A stretch of 64,000 nt of DNA from Pseudomonadaceae bacterium (lineage in GTDB: Bacteria; Pseudomonadota; Gammaproteobacteria; Pseudomonadales; Azotimanducaceae): positions 184,603-248,602 of the forward strand of contig JANSWO010000007.1 in the NCBI GenBank assembly GCA_024743435.1, given 5' to 3'. The notes under the pieces were generated by a model. The model saw nothing but the letters and a program-made list of their open reading frames with translations, ran no database searches and was not told the origin of the DNA. Within the stretch, counting starts at the first letter, position 1. Every line of letters starts with the position of its first letter. A program made the position numbers and the translations under genes. Shown piece after piece: positions 1-8,972 of this stretch.

Positions 1-81
1 GCGATCAGAGAAGTGATCTCACTTGTGGAGACCTTGTCCAGCGCCTGGATTGCGATCGAAAGCCAGATCGATCTGGTCTGA
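1..81 (+). CDS. fliS: FliS C-terminus (partial)
   Basis: The window opens inside a reading frame that ends in TGA at 79-81. Its last 26 residues form an amphipathic helix (IREVISLVETLSSAWIAIES) like the C-terminus of FliS, the cytoplasmic chaperone that keeps flagellin unpolymerised before export. Position directly before a FliT/FleP-like gene and fleQ matches the Pseudomonas-type order fliD-fliS-fleP-fleQ. The start lies outside the window. The call rests mainly on gene order, because very little sequence is visible. Confidence 0.5.
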   Translation, partial: AIREVISLVETLSSAWIAIESQIDLV

Positions 82-83
82 CA

Positions 84-359
84 GTGAGCTCCGTTCCACG
101 CCCTGAGCCCGGCAGACGGAAAGTGTCGAACTGCCCTGTCGATATCCAGGACATCGTCGATGCGATTGAGGAAGGACGGTTTGATGTCGCTGACTCCTAC
201 GTTCGCCACCTCGCCGCTGCGTCAGTGAATGAGCAGCGCCAGCTTCAAACTCAGATCCCGCAATTGCTCGAAAGAGTTCGGGATAGCAGGCGCGAGCTTG
301 CCGAAAAACTGCGCCGTCAGGGACGTACCCGACAAGCCAAGCAGGCCTACAGAGCCTAG
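84..359 (+). CDS. FliT/FleP-like small flagellar protein
   Basis: A 91-residue, highly charged, mostly helical protein starting at GTG, 2 bases after the preceding frame, so it is probably translationally coupled to fliS. The core (IVDAIEEGRFDVADSYVRHL) followed by an Arg/Glu-rich helix suits a small flagellar export chaperone of the FliT/FleP kind, and this slot between fliS and fleQ is where such genes sit in Pseudomonas-type clusters. There is no signal peptide or membrane segment. The sequence is too diverged for a firm family call, so the function is inferred from context. Confidence 0.5.
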   Translation: MSSVPRPEPGRRKVSNCPVDIQDIVDAIEEGRFDVADSYVRHLAAASVNEQRQLQTQIPQLLERVRDSRRELAEKLRRQGRTRQAKQAYRA

Positions 360-450
360 ATGACCAGCTTCTAAGTGCTGATGCCTCGCGGTGTCGCGTC
401 AAGACTTCGTCATACTTCTGGCAGGCAGGCACCCAGCGATCGACAATAAT

Positions 451-478
451 TTGACCTTTTCCAGACTCGTACTTTACT
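451..478 (+). promoter_or_regulatory. Candidate sigma70 promoter of fleQ
   Basis: TTGACC at 451-456 and TTTACT at 473-478 are separated by 16 bases, about 50 bases before the fleQ start. A perfect 5-bp hairpin (CGGGC-TATT-GCCCG, 489-502) would lie in the 5' leader. Housekeeping control of the master activator is expected, but the -10 is only moderate. Confidence 0.35.
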
Positions 479-523
479 TGCCGAACAGCGGGCTATTGCC
501 CGGCGGTTCAAGCAGAGAAAGTA

Positions 524-1834
524 GTGAGAGTTATGGATTGGATTTCACTGGATATCAGGGACGGCGAGAAGCGCCTGCAGGCACGCTGCATTCTTGAGCT
601 GTTCGGCTATCGAATCACCGATGCAAAGAACACAGCTGATGTGGCCTTTGTGGTCTGCGATGGCAGTTTCGATGGCCAGTTCCCGCATTTGTTGCTAGGT
701 GACAACCTGCAGCCGTCGAATTCTTACGGGGTTGCTCTGTGCTGGCCTACAGATTATGCAGGCCTGTCAGCAGCGCTAGCTGAACTCCAAGCGATATCCC
801 GTCGTCGAAAGATCGCGTTGACTGACGAAGAGTCGTTGCGTCCTCTTGAGGGTGTCGCGGCGGATCTGGTGGGCGCTGATGCATCCATCGATGTTGTCCG
901 TCAGCGCATCGCGAAAGTCGCCTCGATGCCAACAACCGTTCTGGTTACGGGTGAGTCGGGCACTGGTAAAGAGCTGGTTGCCAGAGGCATTCATGCGGCT
1001 TCTGGCCGGTCCATGGGTCCGTTTGTCCCCGTGAACTGCGGAGCAATTCCATCGGAGTTGCTTGAAAGTGAGCTTTTTGGACACGAGAAAGGCTCGTTCA
1101 CAGGCGCAGTGTCGCGCAAGCTCGGCCGATTTGAACTGGCGACAGGCGGGACGCTGTTTCTGGATGAGGTGGGGGAGTTACCGCTACCCATGCAGGTCAA
1201 ACTGTTGCGCGTCCTGCAGGACCGCACGTTCGAACGAGTTGGTGGCACCGTTACCCAACATGTCGACATTCGACTCGTGGCGGCCACTCACCAGTCGCTG
1301 GAGAGCAAAATTCAGGCCGGCGAATTTCGAGAGGACCTCTTCTACCGGTTGAATGTGTTTCCAATAGCATTGCCACCTCTGCGGGATCGCGCTGACGATA
1401 TTGGTCTTCTCGCTACTCACTTTGCCAGCCAGCACGGCGACAACAGTGTGCAGTTTACCGAGCAGGCGATGAACTGCCTGGCTTCTTATCCTTGGCCGGG
1501 TAACGTTCGAGAGCTTGCCAACCTCGTCGAGCGAGTCGCGGTGGAAACCTCAGGTGGTTGGGTAGACATCGACGATCTGCCAAGGCGAATACGTGGTGAC
1601 TTGCAGCTAGCGGGAGCAACTGCGGCGCAGAGCGCTGATAGTGAAGAGGCTGTTCGGCTTCCCGTGAACGGTTTGGACCTAAAGGATTACCTGGCCTCGC
1701 TCGAGCAGAGTCTGATCAGGCAAGCACTCGAGGATACTGGCGAAGTGGTCGCGAGAGCGGCTGACAAATTGCACATTCGACGTACGACGCTCGTCGAGAA
1801 AATGCGCAAATACGGCATGCAGAGAGTCTCCTGA
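524..1834 (+). CDS. fleQ: FleQ, sigma54-dependent flagellar master activator
   Basis: FleQ switches on sigma54-dependent class II flagellar genes and, in Pseudomonas, also senses c-di-GMP. The protein (436 aa) has a degenerate receiver-like N-terminal domain (about 1-115), then an AAA+ domain with Walker A GESGTGKE (143-150), the sigma54-contact loop as GSFTGA (190-195, the FleQ variant of GAFTGA) and Walker B LFLDE (211-215). It ends in a Fis-type HTH (about 408-431) with RTTLVEKMRKYGM, very typical of FleQ. GTG at 524 is the longest start; ATG at 533 in the same frame is equally possible and has GAG just upstream. The stop overlaps the next gene as TGATG. Confidence 0.93.
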   Translation: MRVMDWISLDIRDGEKRLQARCILELFGYRITDAKNTADVAFVVCDGSFDGQFPHLLLGDNLQPSNSYGVALCWPTDYAGLSAALAELQAISRRRKIALTDEESLRPLEGVAADLVGADASIDVVRQRIAKVASMPTTVLVTGESGTGKELVARGIHAASGRSMGPFVPVNCGAIPSELLESELFGHEKGSFTGAVSRKLGRFELATGGTLFLDEVGELPLPMQVKLLRVLQDRTFERVGGTVTQHVDIRLVAATHQSLESKIQAGEFREDLFYRLNVFPIALPPLRDRADDIGLLATHFASQHGDNSVQFTEQAMNCLASYPWPGNVRELANLVERVAVETSGGWVDIDDLPRRIRGDLQLAGATAAQSADSEEAVRLPVNGLDLKDYLASLEQSLIRQALEDTGEVVARAADKLHIRRTTLVEKMRKYGMQRVS

Positions 1835-3069
1835 TGCTAAAGGGTCTACTCCTGGATGGGCGCGGCTTGTCCGGTCGTCACCGCGCCGCTGATTGTTTCA
1901 CTGAGCTGGCGGACGACCCGAATCTGGTGGCAGTTTTCCACGATCAGCCCGGTATGCATACCGACCTGCGCGCGCGACTGGCAGAACTGGAAGACGCAAG
2001 TATCAGCAAGCGTTGCATGGTACTGACGCCGCTTGATGGCTTGGGTGGCGAGATTGGTAGCCAGTCGGTTGAGGCTGGTGCGTCAGGCAGTTCCGATCAG
2101 CCAATGTTGCCACGTGTGATATTCAAGTCAGATGCATCACGCAAGGTGTTTGAACTGGCCGATCGTGTCGCGCAGACCGATGTCTCTGTGATGATTACCG
2201 GCGAATCAGGAACGGGAAAAGAAGTCGTTGCTCGACGCATTCACTCAGCGTCGATGCGCCGGGATCGACCGTTTCTTGCTGTCAATTGCGCAGCAATCCC
2301 GGAAAACATGTTGGAAGCGATGTTATTTGGCCACGAAAAGGGTGCCTATACCGGTGCCCAGACGTCGCGTGCAGGAAAATTTGAGCTCGCCGATGGCGGC
2401 ACGCTCCTGCTCGATGAAATCACCGAAATGCCGCTGTCACTGCAGGCAAAGTTGCTCCGTGTGCTCCAGGAGAAGGAGGTCGAGCGGCTCGGTGCGGATG
2501 CTCCAAAACCGGTTGACGTCAGGGTCCTCGCAACCAGCAACCGCGATATCAGTAGCGTGGTAGCCGATGGCTTGATGCGTGAAGATCTGTATTTTCGGCT
2601 CTGCGTGTTTCCGCTGAAAATGCCCGCGTTACGCGAACGAACGGAGGACATCCTACCGCTAGCTGATCATTTTCTGGCCACTTACGCGCAGCGCTTTGGA
2701 CGCAGTGCGACAACACTGTCGGAAGGCGCCAGGCGTTGTCTGCTGAGTTATCAGTGGCCAGGGAACGTTCGTGAGCTGGAGAACGTGATGCAGCGGGCGT
2801 TGGTACTTACTGCTGATGACGCGGTAGCGGAGAACGATCTACTACTCAAAACCCCGTCCGCGACACAGGACAGGGAAAGCGACGAGGGTGTCGATCTCGC
2901 TCAGTCCCGGCAAGCGGCGGAGGCATCCCTTATTCGTAGCACGCTGCGGGACTGCGGTGGCCAGCGTCGAGAAACTGCGCGGCGACTCGGTATCAGTGAA
3001 CGAACACTGCGCTATAAGTTGCGCGCTCTAAAAGACTCCGGTGTTGATCTCGCCAGGGAGGGTTTGTGA
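1834..3069 (+). CDS. Second sigma54 activator (FleR position, no clear receiver)
   Basis: A 411-aa AAA+ sigma54 activator with Walker A GESGTGKE (123-130), GAYTGA (170-175), Walker B LLLDE (191-195) and a C-terminal Fis-type HTH ending in SERTLRYKLRALKDSGV. In Pseudomonas this slot holds fleS-fleR, whose FleR drives late basal-body genes such as fliE and fliF after phosphorylation by FleS. Here no fleS exists, and the first 95 residues show no Asp/Asp/Lys receiver pattern. It may therefore act unphosphorylated or with a co-activator, as FlrA/FleQ do. It overlaps fleQ by one base and fliE by one base, so the three genes are co-expressed. FleR-like by context, not by N-terminal domain. Confidence 0.85.
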   Translation: MLKGLLLDGRGLSGRHRAADCFTELADDPNLVAVFHDQPGMHTDLRARLAELEDASISKRCMVLTPLDGLGGEIGSQSVEAGASGSSDQPMLPRVIFKSDASRKVFELADRVAQTDVSVMITGESGTGKEVVARRIHSASMRRDRPFLAVNCAAIPENMLEAMLFGHEKGAYTGAQTSRAGKFELADGGTLLLDEITEMPLSLQAKLLRVLQEKEVERLGADAPKPVDVRVLATSNRDISSVVADGLMREDLYFRLCVFPLKMPALRERTEDILPLADHFLATYAQRFGRSATTLSEGARRCLLSYQWPGNVRELENVMQRALVLTADDAVAENDLLLKTPSATQDRESDEGVDLAQSRQAAEASLIRSTLRDCGGQRRETARRLGISERTLRYKLRALKDSGVDLAREGL

Positions 3070-3446
3070 TGTCTGATATTGGTTCTGTCGGTCGCGCTGA
3101 CGTGGCTGGGGTATTGGCTCAGATGCGCGCGATTCGAGCAGAGATGAACGCACAGGTTAACGCTGATATGAGGGTTGCCGATGTCGCTTCAGGCGCTGGT
3201 CAGCCACAAGCACTGCGAGAACCCGGTGCTAGCTTCGGCAATGTCCTGGGTGATGCGTTGTCTAGTGTCAACGCGCTGCAGCAGGACTCGTCAGCGAAAG
3301 CAGCAGCGTTTGCGCGTGGAGAAAGTAACAACCTCGTGGAGGTGATGGTGGCATCGCAGAAGAGCTCAGTTGCCTTTCAAGCAGCGTTGCAGGTTCGCAA
3401 TCGAATGGTGAGTGCGTACCAAGACATCATGAATATGCCTATCTAA
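3069..3446 (+). CDS. fliE: FliE, MS-ring/rod junction protein
   Basis: FliE joins the MS ring to the proximal rod and is exported early by the flagellar type III apparatus. This 125-aa protein carries the typical C-terminal half: FGNVLGDALSSVNALQQ, then NNLVEVMVASQKSSVAFQA and the VRNRMVSAYQDIMNMPI ending. I chose ATG at 3069, which overlaps the upstream TGA as TGATG; an in-frame GTG at 3066 would add one residue. It is the first structural gene of the fliEFGHIJ set. Confidence 0.95.
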   Translation: MSDIGSVGRADVAGVLAQMRAIRAEMNAQVNADMRVADVASGAGQPQALREPGASFGNVLGDALSSVNALQQDSSAKAAAFARGESNNLVEVMVASQKSSVAFQAALQVRNRMVSAYQDIMNMPI

Positions 3447-3484
3447 CTGGTGCAAACACGTGATCTTTCTCTTACTAGAACTGG

Positions 3485-5212
3485 ATGTTCCTGATGGCCG
3501 AAGCAGCTGAAAACCTGCCTGCTGTGAACGCAGGCCCGGGTGGTACGCCAGCAAGTGCGCAGCCAGGTGGTGCCGTACAAGGCAGCGCCTTTCTCTCAGG
3601 GGCCAGCAGTATGCCGCTCATGAAGCAATTTGGCCTCATGGTGGCGCTGGCGGCGAGCGTTGCTGCGGGCGTTGCGGTGGTGTTGTGGATGCAAACACCG
3701 GATTACCGGCCGCTTACTGGAATGGTATCTCCATTTGAGGCCAATGAAATCGTTAACGTGTTGCAGCCCTCCGGTATCCCGTTTCGGATAGATGAGCGTA
3801 CCGGAATGATTCAGGTGCCGGCAGACAGCATTCACGAGGCGCGCATGACTCTGGCCGGCAGTGGAGTGGTCGACACCCGGCAGCTTGGTTATGAGCTGCT
3901 CGATCAAGATAAAGGTTTCGGTGTCAGCCAGTTCATGGAGGCTGCTAATCATCGTCGAAGCGTTGAAGGCGAACTCGCTCGCAGCATAGCGACCATTACA
4001 GCAGTCCAGCAGGCCAGAGTTCTGGTGGCGCTACCCAAGAGCAGTAGTTTCTTGCGTGATCAGCGCAAACCATCAGCGTCGGTCACAGTCATGCTGTTGC
4101 CCGGTAAGCGACTCGGGCGTGACCAGATTCAGGGCATTACGAATCTGGTAGCCGGCGCCATTCCGGAGCTGGAAGCTGACCAGGTAACGGTTGTCGACCA
4201 AAGCGGAGAGCTTTTGTCGAAACAGGATGAAGACAGCTCCCTGGCTCGATCGGAGCAGCAGCTGCGCTATATCAATCGGCTGGAAGATTCGCTGCACGAA
4301 AAAGTGAATGCACTCCTGCGCCCCATTGTTGGTGCTGCAGGCTTTACCGCTCAGGTAAGTGCAGACGTTGACTTTACCTGGGTGGAGCAGACAGAAGAAC
4401 TCTACAACCCGGACCTGCCGGCGTTGCGCAGTGAGCAACGACTCGAAGAACAGCGCTCCGGCAGCGCGGCTGCTCAAGGAATTCCAGGCGCTCTAACCAA
4501 TCAGCCGCCCGCTGCGGCGGCTGCGCCCGAGATCGCCGATCAGGCTGCGGCCGGTGTTGCCGGCGGGGCTACGGACCCGAGCCAATCGCGAGTGGAATCG
4601 ACGCGGAATTTCGAGTTGGATCGCACGATCTCCCATACGCGGCAAAGCGTTGGCAAGGTTCAACGATTGTCGATATCGGTTCTTCTGGACGACCTGCCGG
4701 CTGGCGCCAGTGAGGAAGGGCAGGCGTTGTTCGAGCCCTGGTCCGAGGCGGAGATTGCAAGAATCACCGAGTCTATCAAGAGCGCTGTAGGCTATAGCGC
4801 GGCGCGTGGCGACAGCATTAGCGTCATGAACACGCCATTTTTACAGACAGAGATTGAAGAAATTCAGGCTGTACCGATCTGGCAGCAGCCATGGCTGCTA
4901 GACCTGGTGAAGCAGATTTTCGGTGGGCTGGCCATTTTGACACTGTTGTTCGTCATTCTCAGACCCATGGTGAAAAGTGTGAGTTCTGCTGCCAGGACAG
5001 CAGCTTCCATGAACAATCAAACGCTCGCCATGGTGGGAGCTAACTTGCTAAGTGATGAGTCCGGCGGTGGCGACAACGGGGAAGAGAGCGCGCTGCTACC
5101 ACTTGGCAGTACGCCTTACAGTGCCAAGCTGGACACGGTCCGATCGCTGGTGGCTGATGATCCCGGACGAGTTGCACAAGTAGTTAAACACTGGGTGAGC
5201 GAAGATGGCTGA
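3485..5212 (+). CDS. fliF: FliF, flagellar MS-ring protein
   Basis: FliF oligomerises in the inner membrane to form the MS ring, housing for the export gate and base of the rotor. The protein is 575 aa, the usual size. It has a hydrophobic segment at about 49-69, periplasmic ring-building domains including the PDYRPL motif after the first helix, a low-complexity Ala/Pro stretch mid-protein, and a second membrane helix near 470-490. The C-terminal tail (LDTVRSLVADDPGRVAQVVKHWV) is the FliG-binding peptide. ATG at 3494 (MAEAAEN) is an alternative start; neither has a strong ribosome site. It overlaps fliG by 8 bases. Confidence 0.96.
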   Translation: MFLMAEAAENLPAVNAGPGGTPASAQPGGAVQGSAFLSGASSMPLMKQFGLMVALAASVAAGVAVVLWMQTPDYRPLTGMVSPFEANEIVNVLQPSGIPFRIDERTGMIQVPADSIHEARMTLAGSGVVDTRQLGYELLDQDKGFGVSQFMEAANHRRSVEGELARSIATITAVQQARVLVALPKSSSFLRDQRKPSASVTVMLLPGKRLGRDQIQGITNLVAGAIPELEADQVTVVDQSGELLSKQDEDSSLARSEQQLRYINRLEDSLHEKVNALLRPIVGAAGFTAQVSADVDFTWVEQTEELYNPDLPALRSEQRLEEQRSGSAAAQGIPGALTNQPPAAAAAPEIADQAAAGVAGGATDPSQSRVESTRNFELDRTISHTRQSVGKVQRLSISVLLDDLPAGASEEGQALFEPWSEAEIARITESIKSAVGYSAARGDSISVMNTPFLQTEIEEIQAVPIWQQPWLLDLVKQIFGGLAILTLLFVILRPMVKSVSSAARTAASMNNQTLAMVGANLLSDESGGGDNGEESALLPLGSTPYSAKLDTVRSLVADDPGRVAQVVKHWVSEDG

Positions 5213-6215
5213 AGCAACAGGCGAAGAACTGGCTCCATTGGATAAGGCGGCGATTCTATTGCTCGCACTCGGTGATGATCAGGCGGCCACGATACTCAAG
5301 CATCTCGAGCCTCGAGAGGTGCAGCGTCTTGGCGCTGCAATGGCGGCCCTTTCGGATGTGAGTTCGGAACGGATTGGCGGTGTTGTCGATACATTCCTTG
5401 ATTCAGTTTCTGGGCGATCCGGTCTGACGATCGGCGCATCAGACTCCATTCGAAAGATGCTCGTTGGCGCCTTGGGCGAAGACAAGGCGAAGGGCGTTCT
5501 CGATCGGATTCTCGATAACAATACCGACGGCCTCGACAAGCTCAGGTGGATGGATCCTCGCAACATCGCGGAGTTCATAGTTACCGAGCATCCCCAGATA
5601 CAGGCGATCGTTCTATCTTACCTTGAAGCAAATCAAGCCGCCGAGGTGCTGGACTACTACCCCTCTATTGAAGCGCGGACTGATGTGATGATGCGCGTAG
5701 CGGCACTGGACAGCGTGCCGCCGAGCGCTCTGCAGGATTTGTCGGCGGTGCTCGAGGAACAGGTGCGTGGGGCTCAGGCGACGCGATTTGCCTCGCTCGG
5801 CGGGGCAAAGGTCGCGGCGGAGATCATGAACAACCTCGACGGCGCCGTTGGCGAGGAAGTGCTCGATGGGATTCGCGAAACGGATGAGACTCTAGGCGAG
5901 AAGATTCAGGAGATGATGTTTGTATTCGAAAATCTCCTCGCGCTCGACGATCGTGGCGTACAAACCCTGTTACGCGAGGTCAACACAGACATCCTGGTGA
6001 TTGCTTTGAAGGGGGCCGATCACGAGCTACGCGAGAAGATCTATTCAAATATGTCCAAACGGGCGGCGGAGCTGTTGCAGGACGATTTGGAGGCCAAAGG
6101 TCCTGTGCGGGTAAGTGAGGTAGATACCGCTCAGAAAGAGATACTGACGATTGCTCGACGACTCGCTGAGGCTGGCGAGATCATGCTCGGTGGCTCCGGC
6201 GATGAAATGCTATGA
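5205..6215 (+). CDS. fliG: FliG, rotor torque protein
   Basis: FliG forms the upper part of the C ring and is the rotor protein touched by the stators; it also takes part in switching. The 336-residue length is standard. The N-terminal FliF-binding domain is present (DKAAILLLALGDDQAATILKHL), followed by the middle domain with the conserved EHPQ motif (TEHPQIQAIVLSYL) and the C-terminal torque helix (VNTDILVIALKGADHELREK), whose alternating charges are the residues that meet MotA. It overlaps fliF by 8 bases and fliH by 4 (ATGA). Confidence 0.97.
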   Translation: MAEATGEELAPLDKAAILLLALGDDQAATILKHLEPREVQRLGAAMAALSDVSSERIGGVVDTFLDSVSGRSGLTIGASDSIRKMLVGALGEDKAKGVLDRILDNNTDGLDKLRWMDPRNIAEFIVTEHPQIQAIVLSYLEANQAAEVLDYYPSIEARTDVMMRVAALDSVPPSALQDLSAVLEEQVRGAQATRFASLGGAKVAAEIMNNLDGAVGEEVLDGIRETDETLGEKIQEMMFVFENLLALDDRGVQTLLREVNTDILVIALKGADHELREKIYSNMSKRAAELLQDDLEAKGPVRVSEVDTAQKEILTIARRLAEAGEIMLGGSGDEML

Positions 6216-6829
6216 GCAAACCTGATTTTGTCTGGCCTGCGCTCGCTAGTGCCGGCAGTGACGAGCAGGACCTTGCGACTCGACGAGCCCAAGCTGTGGA
6301 TGAAGGCTACGCGGCTGGGCACGCGCAGGGACTGGCTGCCGCTCGGGAGGAACTCGCCGCCCACTATCAACGTTTGGCACAGGCCGTGGACGAGCTGGAG
6401 CGTCAAAGCACCTGGTTGCTTCGCTCTGATGCGAATTCGTTGCATAACGTAGTAGGGCAGATACTCGCGAGCATTCTCGACGTCGAACTGTCGGTTAACC
6501 AGAAGATCTATAGAAACTTCATCGAGCTGGGTGTGCAAAGCCTTGCCGGTCCACCGCAACAATTGCATATGAACCAGGCGACGTTCGCCCGTCTGAGTGA
6601 ACTTGCAGTTGATTGCGCCAACTGTTCGCTGGAAGTGGATGATGCACTTCCGGATGGATCCCTTCGAATGGCTACTGCGGATTCGATCATTGCGTTTGAC
6701 CCCAAGGCTGAGCTGGACCAGTTGCTGTCTGCCTCTGCATATGAAGTCGAACAGGAAGCGACATCGGAGGCTGCGGTGATGGGTCTGACCCATAATTCTG
6801 GCGAACAGCCAGCCGACGAGAACTCGTAG
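6212..6829 (+). CDS. fliH: FliH, export ATPase regulator
   Basis: FliH binds the FliI ATPase and links it to the C ring during flagellar protein export. This 205-aa protein has the expected Glu/Ala/Gln-rich N-terminal half with GYAAGHAQGLAAAREEL, a GxxxG-like segment typical of FliH. The C-terminal domain (LSVNQKIYRNFIELGVQSL) corresponds to the FliI-binding region. It starts 4 bases inside fliG (ATGA) and ends 1 base inside fliI, so it is part of the same transcript. The family is poorly conserved; position between fliG and fliI makes the call firm. Confidence 0.9.
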   Translation: MSKPDFVWPALASAGSDEQDLATRRAQAVDEGYAAGHAQGLAAAREELAAHYQRLAQAVDELERQSTWLLRSDANSLHNVVGQILASILDVELSVNQKIYRNFIELGVQSLAGPPQQLHMNQATFARLSELAVDCANCSLEVDDALPDGSLRMATADSIIAFDPKAELDQLLSASAYEVEQEATSEAAVMGLTHNSGEQPADENS

Positions 6830-8178
6830 TGTTGCTGGAAGCTGAAGCTCAACGCCTGGCGAGCGCCTCGAACGATATCCGTTCCCGGCGCCGGTACGGA
6901 CGAGTCAATCGAGTGGTTGGCAACGCGTTGCATGTTGTCGGTGTTGATGTTGGCGTCGGTCAGCTATGCGAGTTCCAACGCGGTTCGAGCTGGCATGCTG
7001 CACAGATCGTCGGCTTCTCAGATGGCGTCTCGTTCGCCACGCCGCTTGTGGATATCGACGGTTTGAGGCCGGGCGCCGCGGTCCGACGTTCGGCTTACGA
7101 CTCGTTGCCATGTACCGACGCGCTGGTTGGTCGGATAGTCGATGGGTTGGGTGAGCCTTTGGACGGAGGGCGGCCCATTCCCCGTAGTGAGTCGAGGTCC
7201 GAGCAGTTTATTAACCCGTTGCAACGCGGCTCGATCGACGAGCCGGTTGATGTCGGCGTTCGTGCGATCAACGGTTTGCTTACCGTCGGCCGTGGTCAGC
7301 GAGTTGGATTGTTTGCCGGTAGTGGCGTCGGCAAATCCGTTTTGCTTGGCATGTTGGCCCGGTATACCGACGCGGATGTGGTGGTCGTGGGGCTAATTGG
7401 AGAGCGTGGCCGGGAAGTAAGAGACTTTGTGGATGATGTGCTGGCTGAGGCTCAAGCCAGAGCCGTTGTCATCGCGGCACCAGCGGACGAGCCTGCACTC
7501 TTTCGCTTGCGCGCTGCACGGCTTGCCATGGCCACAGCCGAGTCATTTGCCAGAGAGGGTAAGAATGTTCTGCTGCTGATGGACTCGTTGACTCGGGTTG
7601 CTCATGCGCAACGTGAGATCGGGCTGAGCGCGGGAGAGCCTCCTACCGCGAAAGGCTATCCCCCCTCAGTCTACGCGCTGCTGCCAAAGCTGGTGGAGCG
7701 CGCTGGCCGTTTTCCTGAGAGCGGTGGTTCGGTCACGGCGATATTCACCGTGCTCACCGAAGAAGATGACCTTCAGGATCCAGTTGTCGATGCCTCCCGC
7801 GCGATTCTCGACGGCCATATCGTTCTGCGCCGATCGATCGCGGACGCGGGCTTGTATCCCGCGATCGATGTTCATGCTTCGCTCAGCCGAACGATGGACG
7901 GGGTAGTGAGCAAAGAACAGGTGGATTTGGCCCGCCAGTTTCGACGTCTTTGGGCGCGCTATGCGGAACAGGAAGACCTCATTAGCGTCGGGGCTTACCG
8001 GCGGGGCGAAGATGCGCTCACCGATCGAGCCATTGATCTGCGGGAGGCGATGAATAGCTACGTCGCACAGCCAATGCACGAGCAGGTTCGTCTCGATGCG
8101 TCGGTCAGCCATCTCAAATCCTTGCTGGCACAAAACTCGAATGTAGTCGCTACCACGAATGCAGTTCCGAATGAGTAG
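6829..8178 (+). CDS. fliI: FliI, flagellum-specific export ATPase
   Basis: FliI is the hexameric ATPase, related to F1-beta, that helps unfold and deliver export substrates. The 449-aa protein has Walker A AGSGVGKS (163-170), a Walker B strand in VLLLMDSLTRVAHAQREIGL, the family motif GEPPTAKGYPPSVYALLPKL and a C-terminal REAMNSYVAQPMHE region. Start is GTG at 6829, its G shared with the fliH stop, which suggests translational coupling. It is followed after 30 bases by fliJ. Confidence 0.97.
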   Translation: MLLEAEAQRLASASNDIRSRRRYGRVNRVVGNALHVVGVDVGVGQLCEFQRGSSWHAAQIVGFSDGVSFATPLVDIDGLRPGAAVRRSAYDSLPCTDALVGRIVDGLGEPLDGGRPIPRSESRSEQFINPLQRGSIDEPVDVGVRAINGLLTVGRGQRVGLFAGSGVGKSVLLGMLARYTDADVVVVGLIGERGREVRDFVDDVLAEAQARAVVIAAPADEPALFRLRAARLAMATAESFAREGKNVLLLMDSLTRVAHAQREIGLSAGEPPTAKGYPPSVYALLPKLVERAGRFPESGGSVTAIFTVLTEEDDLQDPVVDASRAILDGHIVLRRSIADAGLYPAIDVHASLSRTMDGVVSKEQVDLARQFRRLWARYAEQEDLISVGAYRRGEDALTDRAIDLREAMNSYVAQPMHEQVRLDASVSHLKSLLAQNSNVVATTNAVPNE

Positions 8179-8208
8179 TCGGCAGATATCGTTGCGACCA
8201 CTGCAAAG

Positions 8209-8622
8209 ATGACCGATCGACTGGACAGGATCGCGCGAATGGCCGAGCGCACACGCGCTCTCTATGCAAGGCGACTGGGTGAGGCTCGCGATGAAGCGGA
8301 AAGTGCTCGTGAGCAGGTTGCTTCACTACAAGCGATCGCTTCAGAATATTCGGATAGTGAGGGCCGCGGCACCGCCAGCAGCTTACTGTTGCGTGGCCGC
8401 TTTCGCCTGAAGCTGTGGTCCCTCGCTCGAGCGCAGTCACAGAAAGCCGATCTGTCGGCTGAGCAGGTCAAGATTGCAGAAGCTCGCTTCCTTGATGCCT
8501 ATCGGCAACACAAATCAATCGTCGCCGTTTCTGACCGCCGACGGGAAAAGGCCCGGCTGGAAGAAAAAAAGCGCGAACGCCGGGAAGCGAAAGTGTCAAC
8601 GTCGTCTATCCTCAAGGAGTAA
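8209..8622 (+). CDS. fliJ: FliJ, export chaperone / ATPase stalk
   Basis: FliJ is a small antiparallel coiled coil that sits in the FliI ring like F1-gamma and escorts chaperones. This 137-aa protein is almost entirely Arg/Glu/Ala-rich helix (MTDRLDRIARMAERTRALYA; REKARLEEKKRERREAK), with no membrane segment, and is the usual length. The sequence alone is weakly diagnostic, but placement after fliI makes FliJ the natural call. The ATG lies 30 bases beyond the fliI stop. Confidence 0.85.
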   Translation: MTDRLDRIARMAERTRALYARRLGEARDEAESAREQVASLQAIASEYSDSEGRGTASSLLLRGRFRLKLWSLARAQSQKADLSAEQVKIAEARFLDAYRQHKSIVAVSDRRREKARLEEKKRERREAKVSTSSILKE

Positions 8623-8651
8623 CCCACGCAGGTAAGCGCCAGGAGGTATCA

Positions 8652-8957
8652 GTGGCTGTACATGCAGAGCTGGAAAACGAAGGATCGGCGGTTCGAATCG
8701 TTGTTGAGGGCCGTTTCGACTTCAGCGCGCACAAGGATTTCCGTGAGTCCTACGAAAAGATTGAGACTCCGGTGGAGGGCTATACCGTTGACATGCAGAA
8801 CGCCACCTATCTGGACAGTTCTGCCCTCGGCATGCTGTTACTTCTGCGCGACTTCGCGGGTGGCGATAGCGCAGAAGTCTCTATCGTCAACTGCAATACC
8901 GACGTTCGAAAGATCCTTTCGATATCGAACTTCGAGCAACTTTTCCGAATCCACTGA
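8652..8957 (+). CDS. STAS-domain anti-sigma-factor antagonist
   Basis: A 101-aa single STAS domain of the SpoIIAA/RsbV type. The phosphorylatable serine is seen in TYLDSSALGMLLLLRDF (Ser56, just after Asp55). Such proteins switch partners with a serine kinase and are reset by a PP2C phosphatase; the next gene encodes both activities. The start is GTG at 8652 with a strong AGGAGG at 8641-8646. From memory, a STAS / response-regulator / HPt trio between fliJ and fliK also occurs in Pseudomonas putida, so this is a conserved flagellum-linked module. Confidence 0.9.
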   Translation: MAVHAELENEGSAVRIVVEGRFDFSAHKDFRESYEKIETPVEGYTVDMQNATYLDSSALGMLLLLRDFAGGDSAEVSIVNCNTDVRKILSISNFEQLFRIH

Positions 8958-8972
8958 GGCGAGTCGAGCGCA

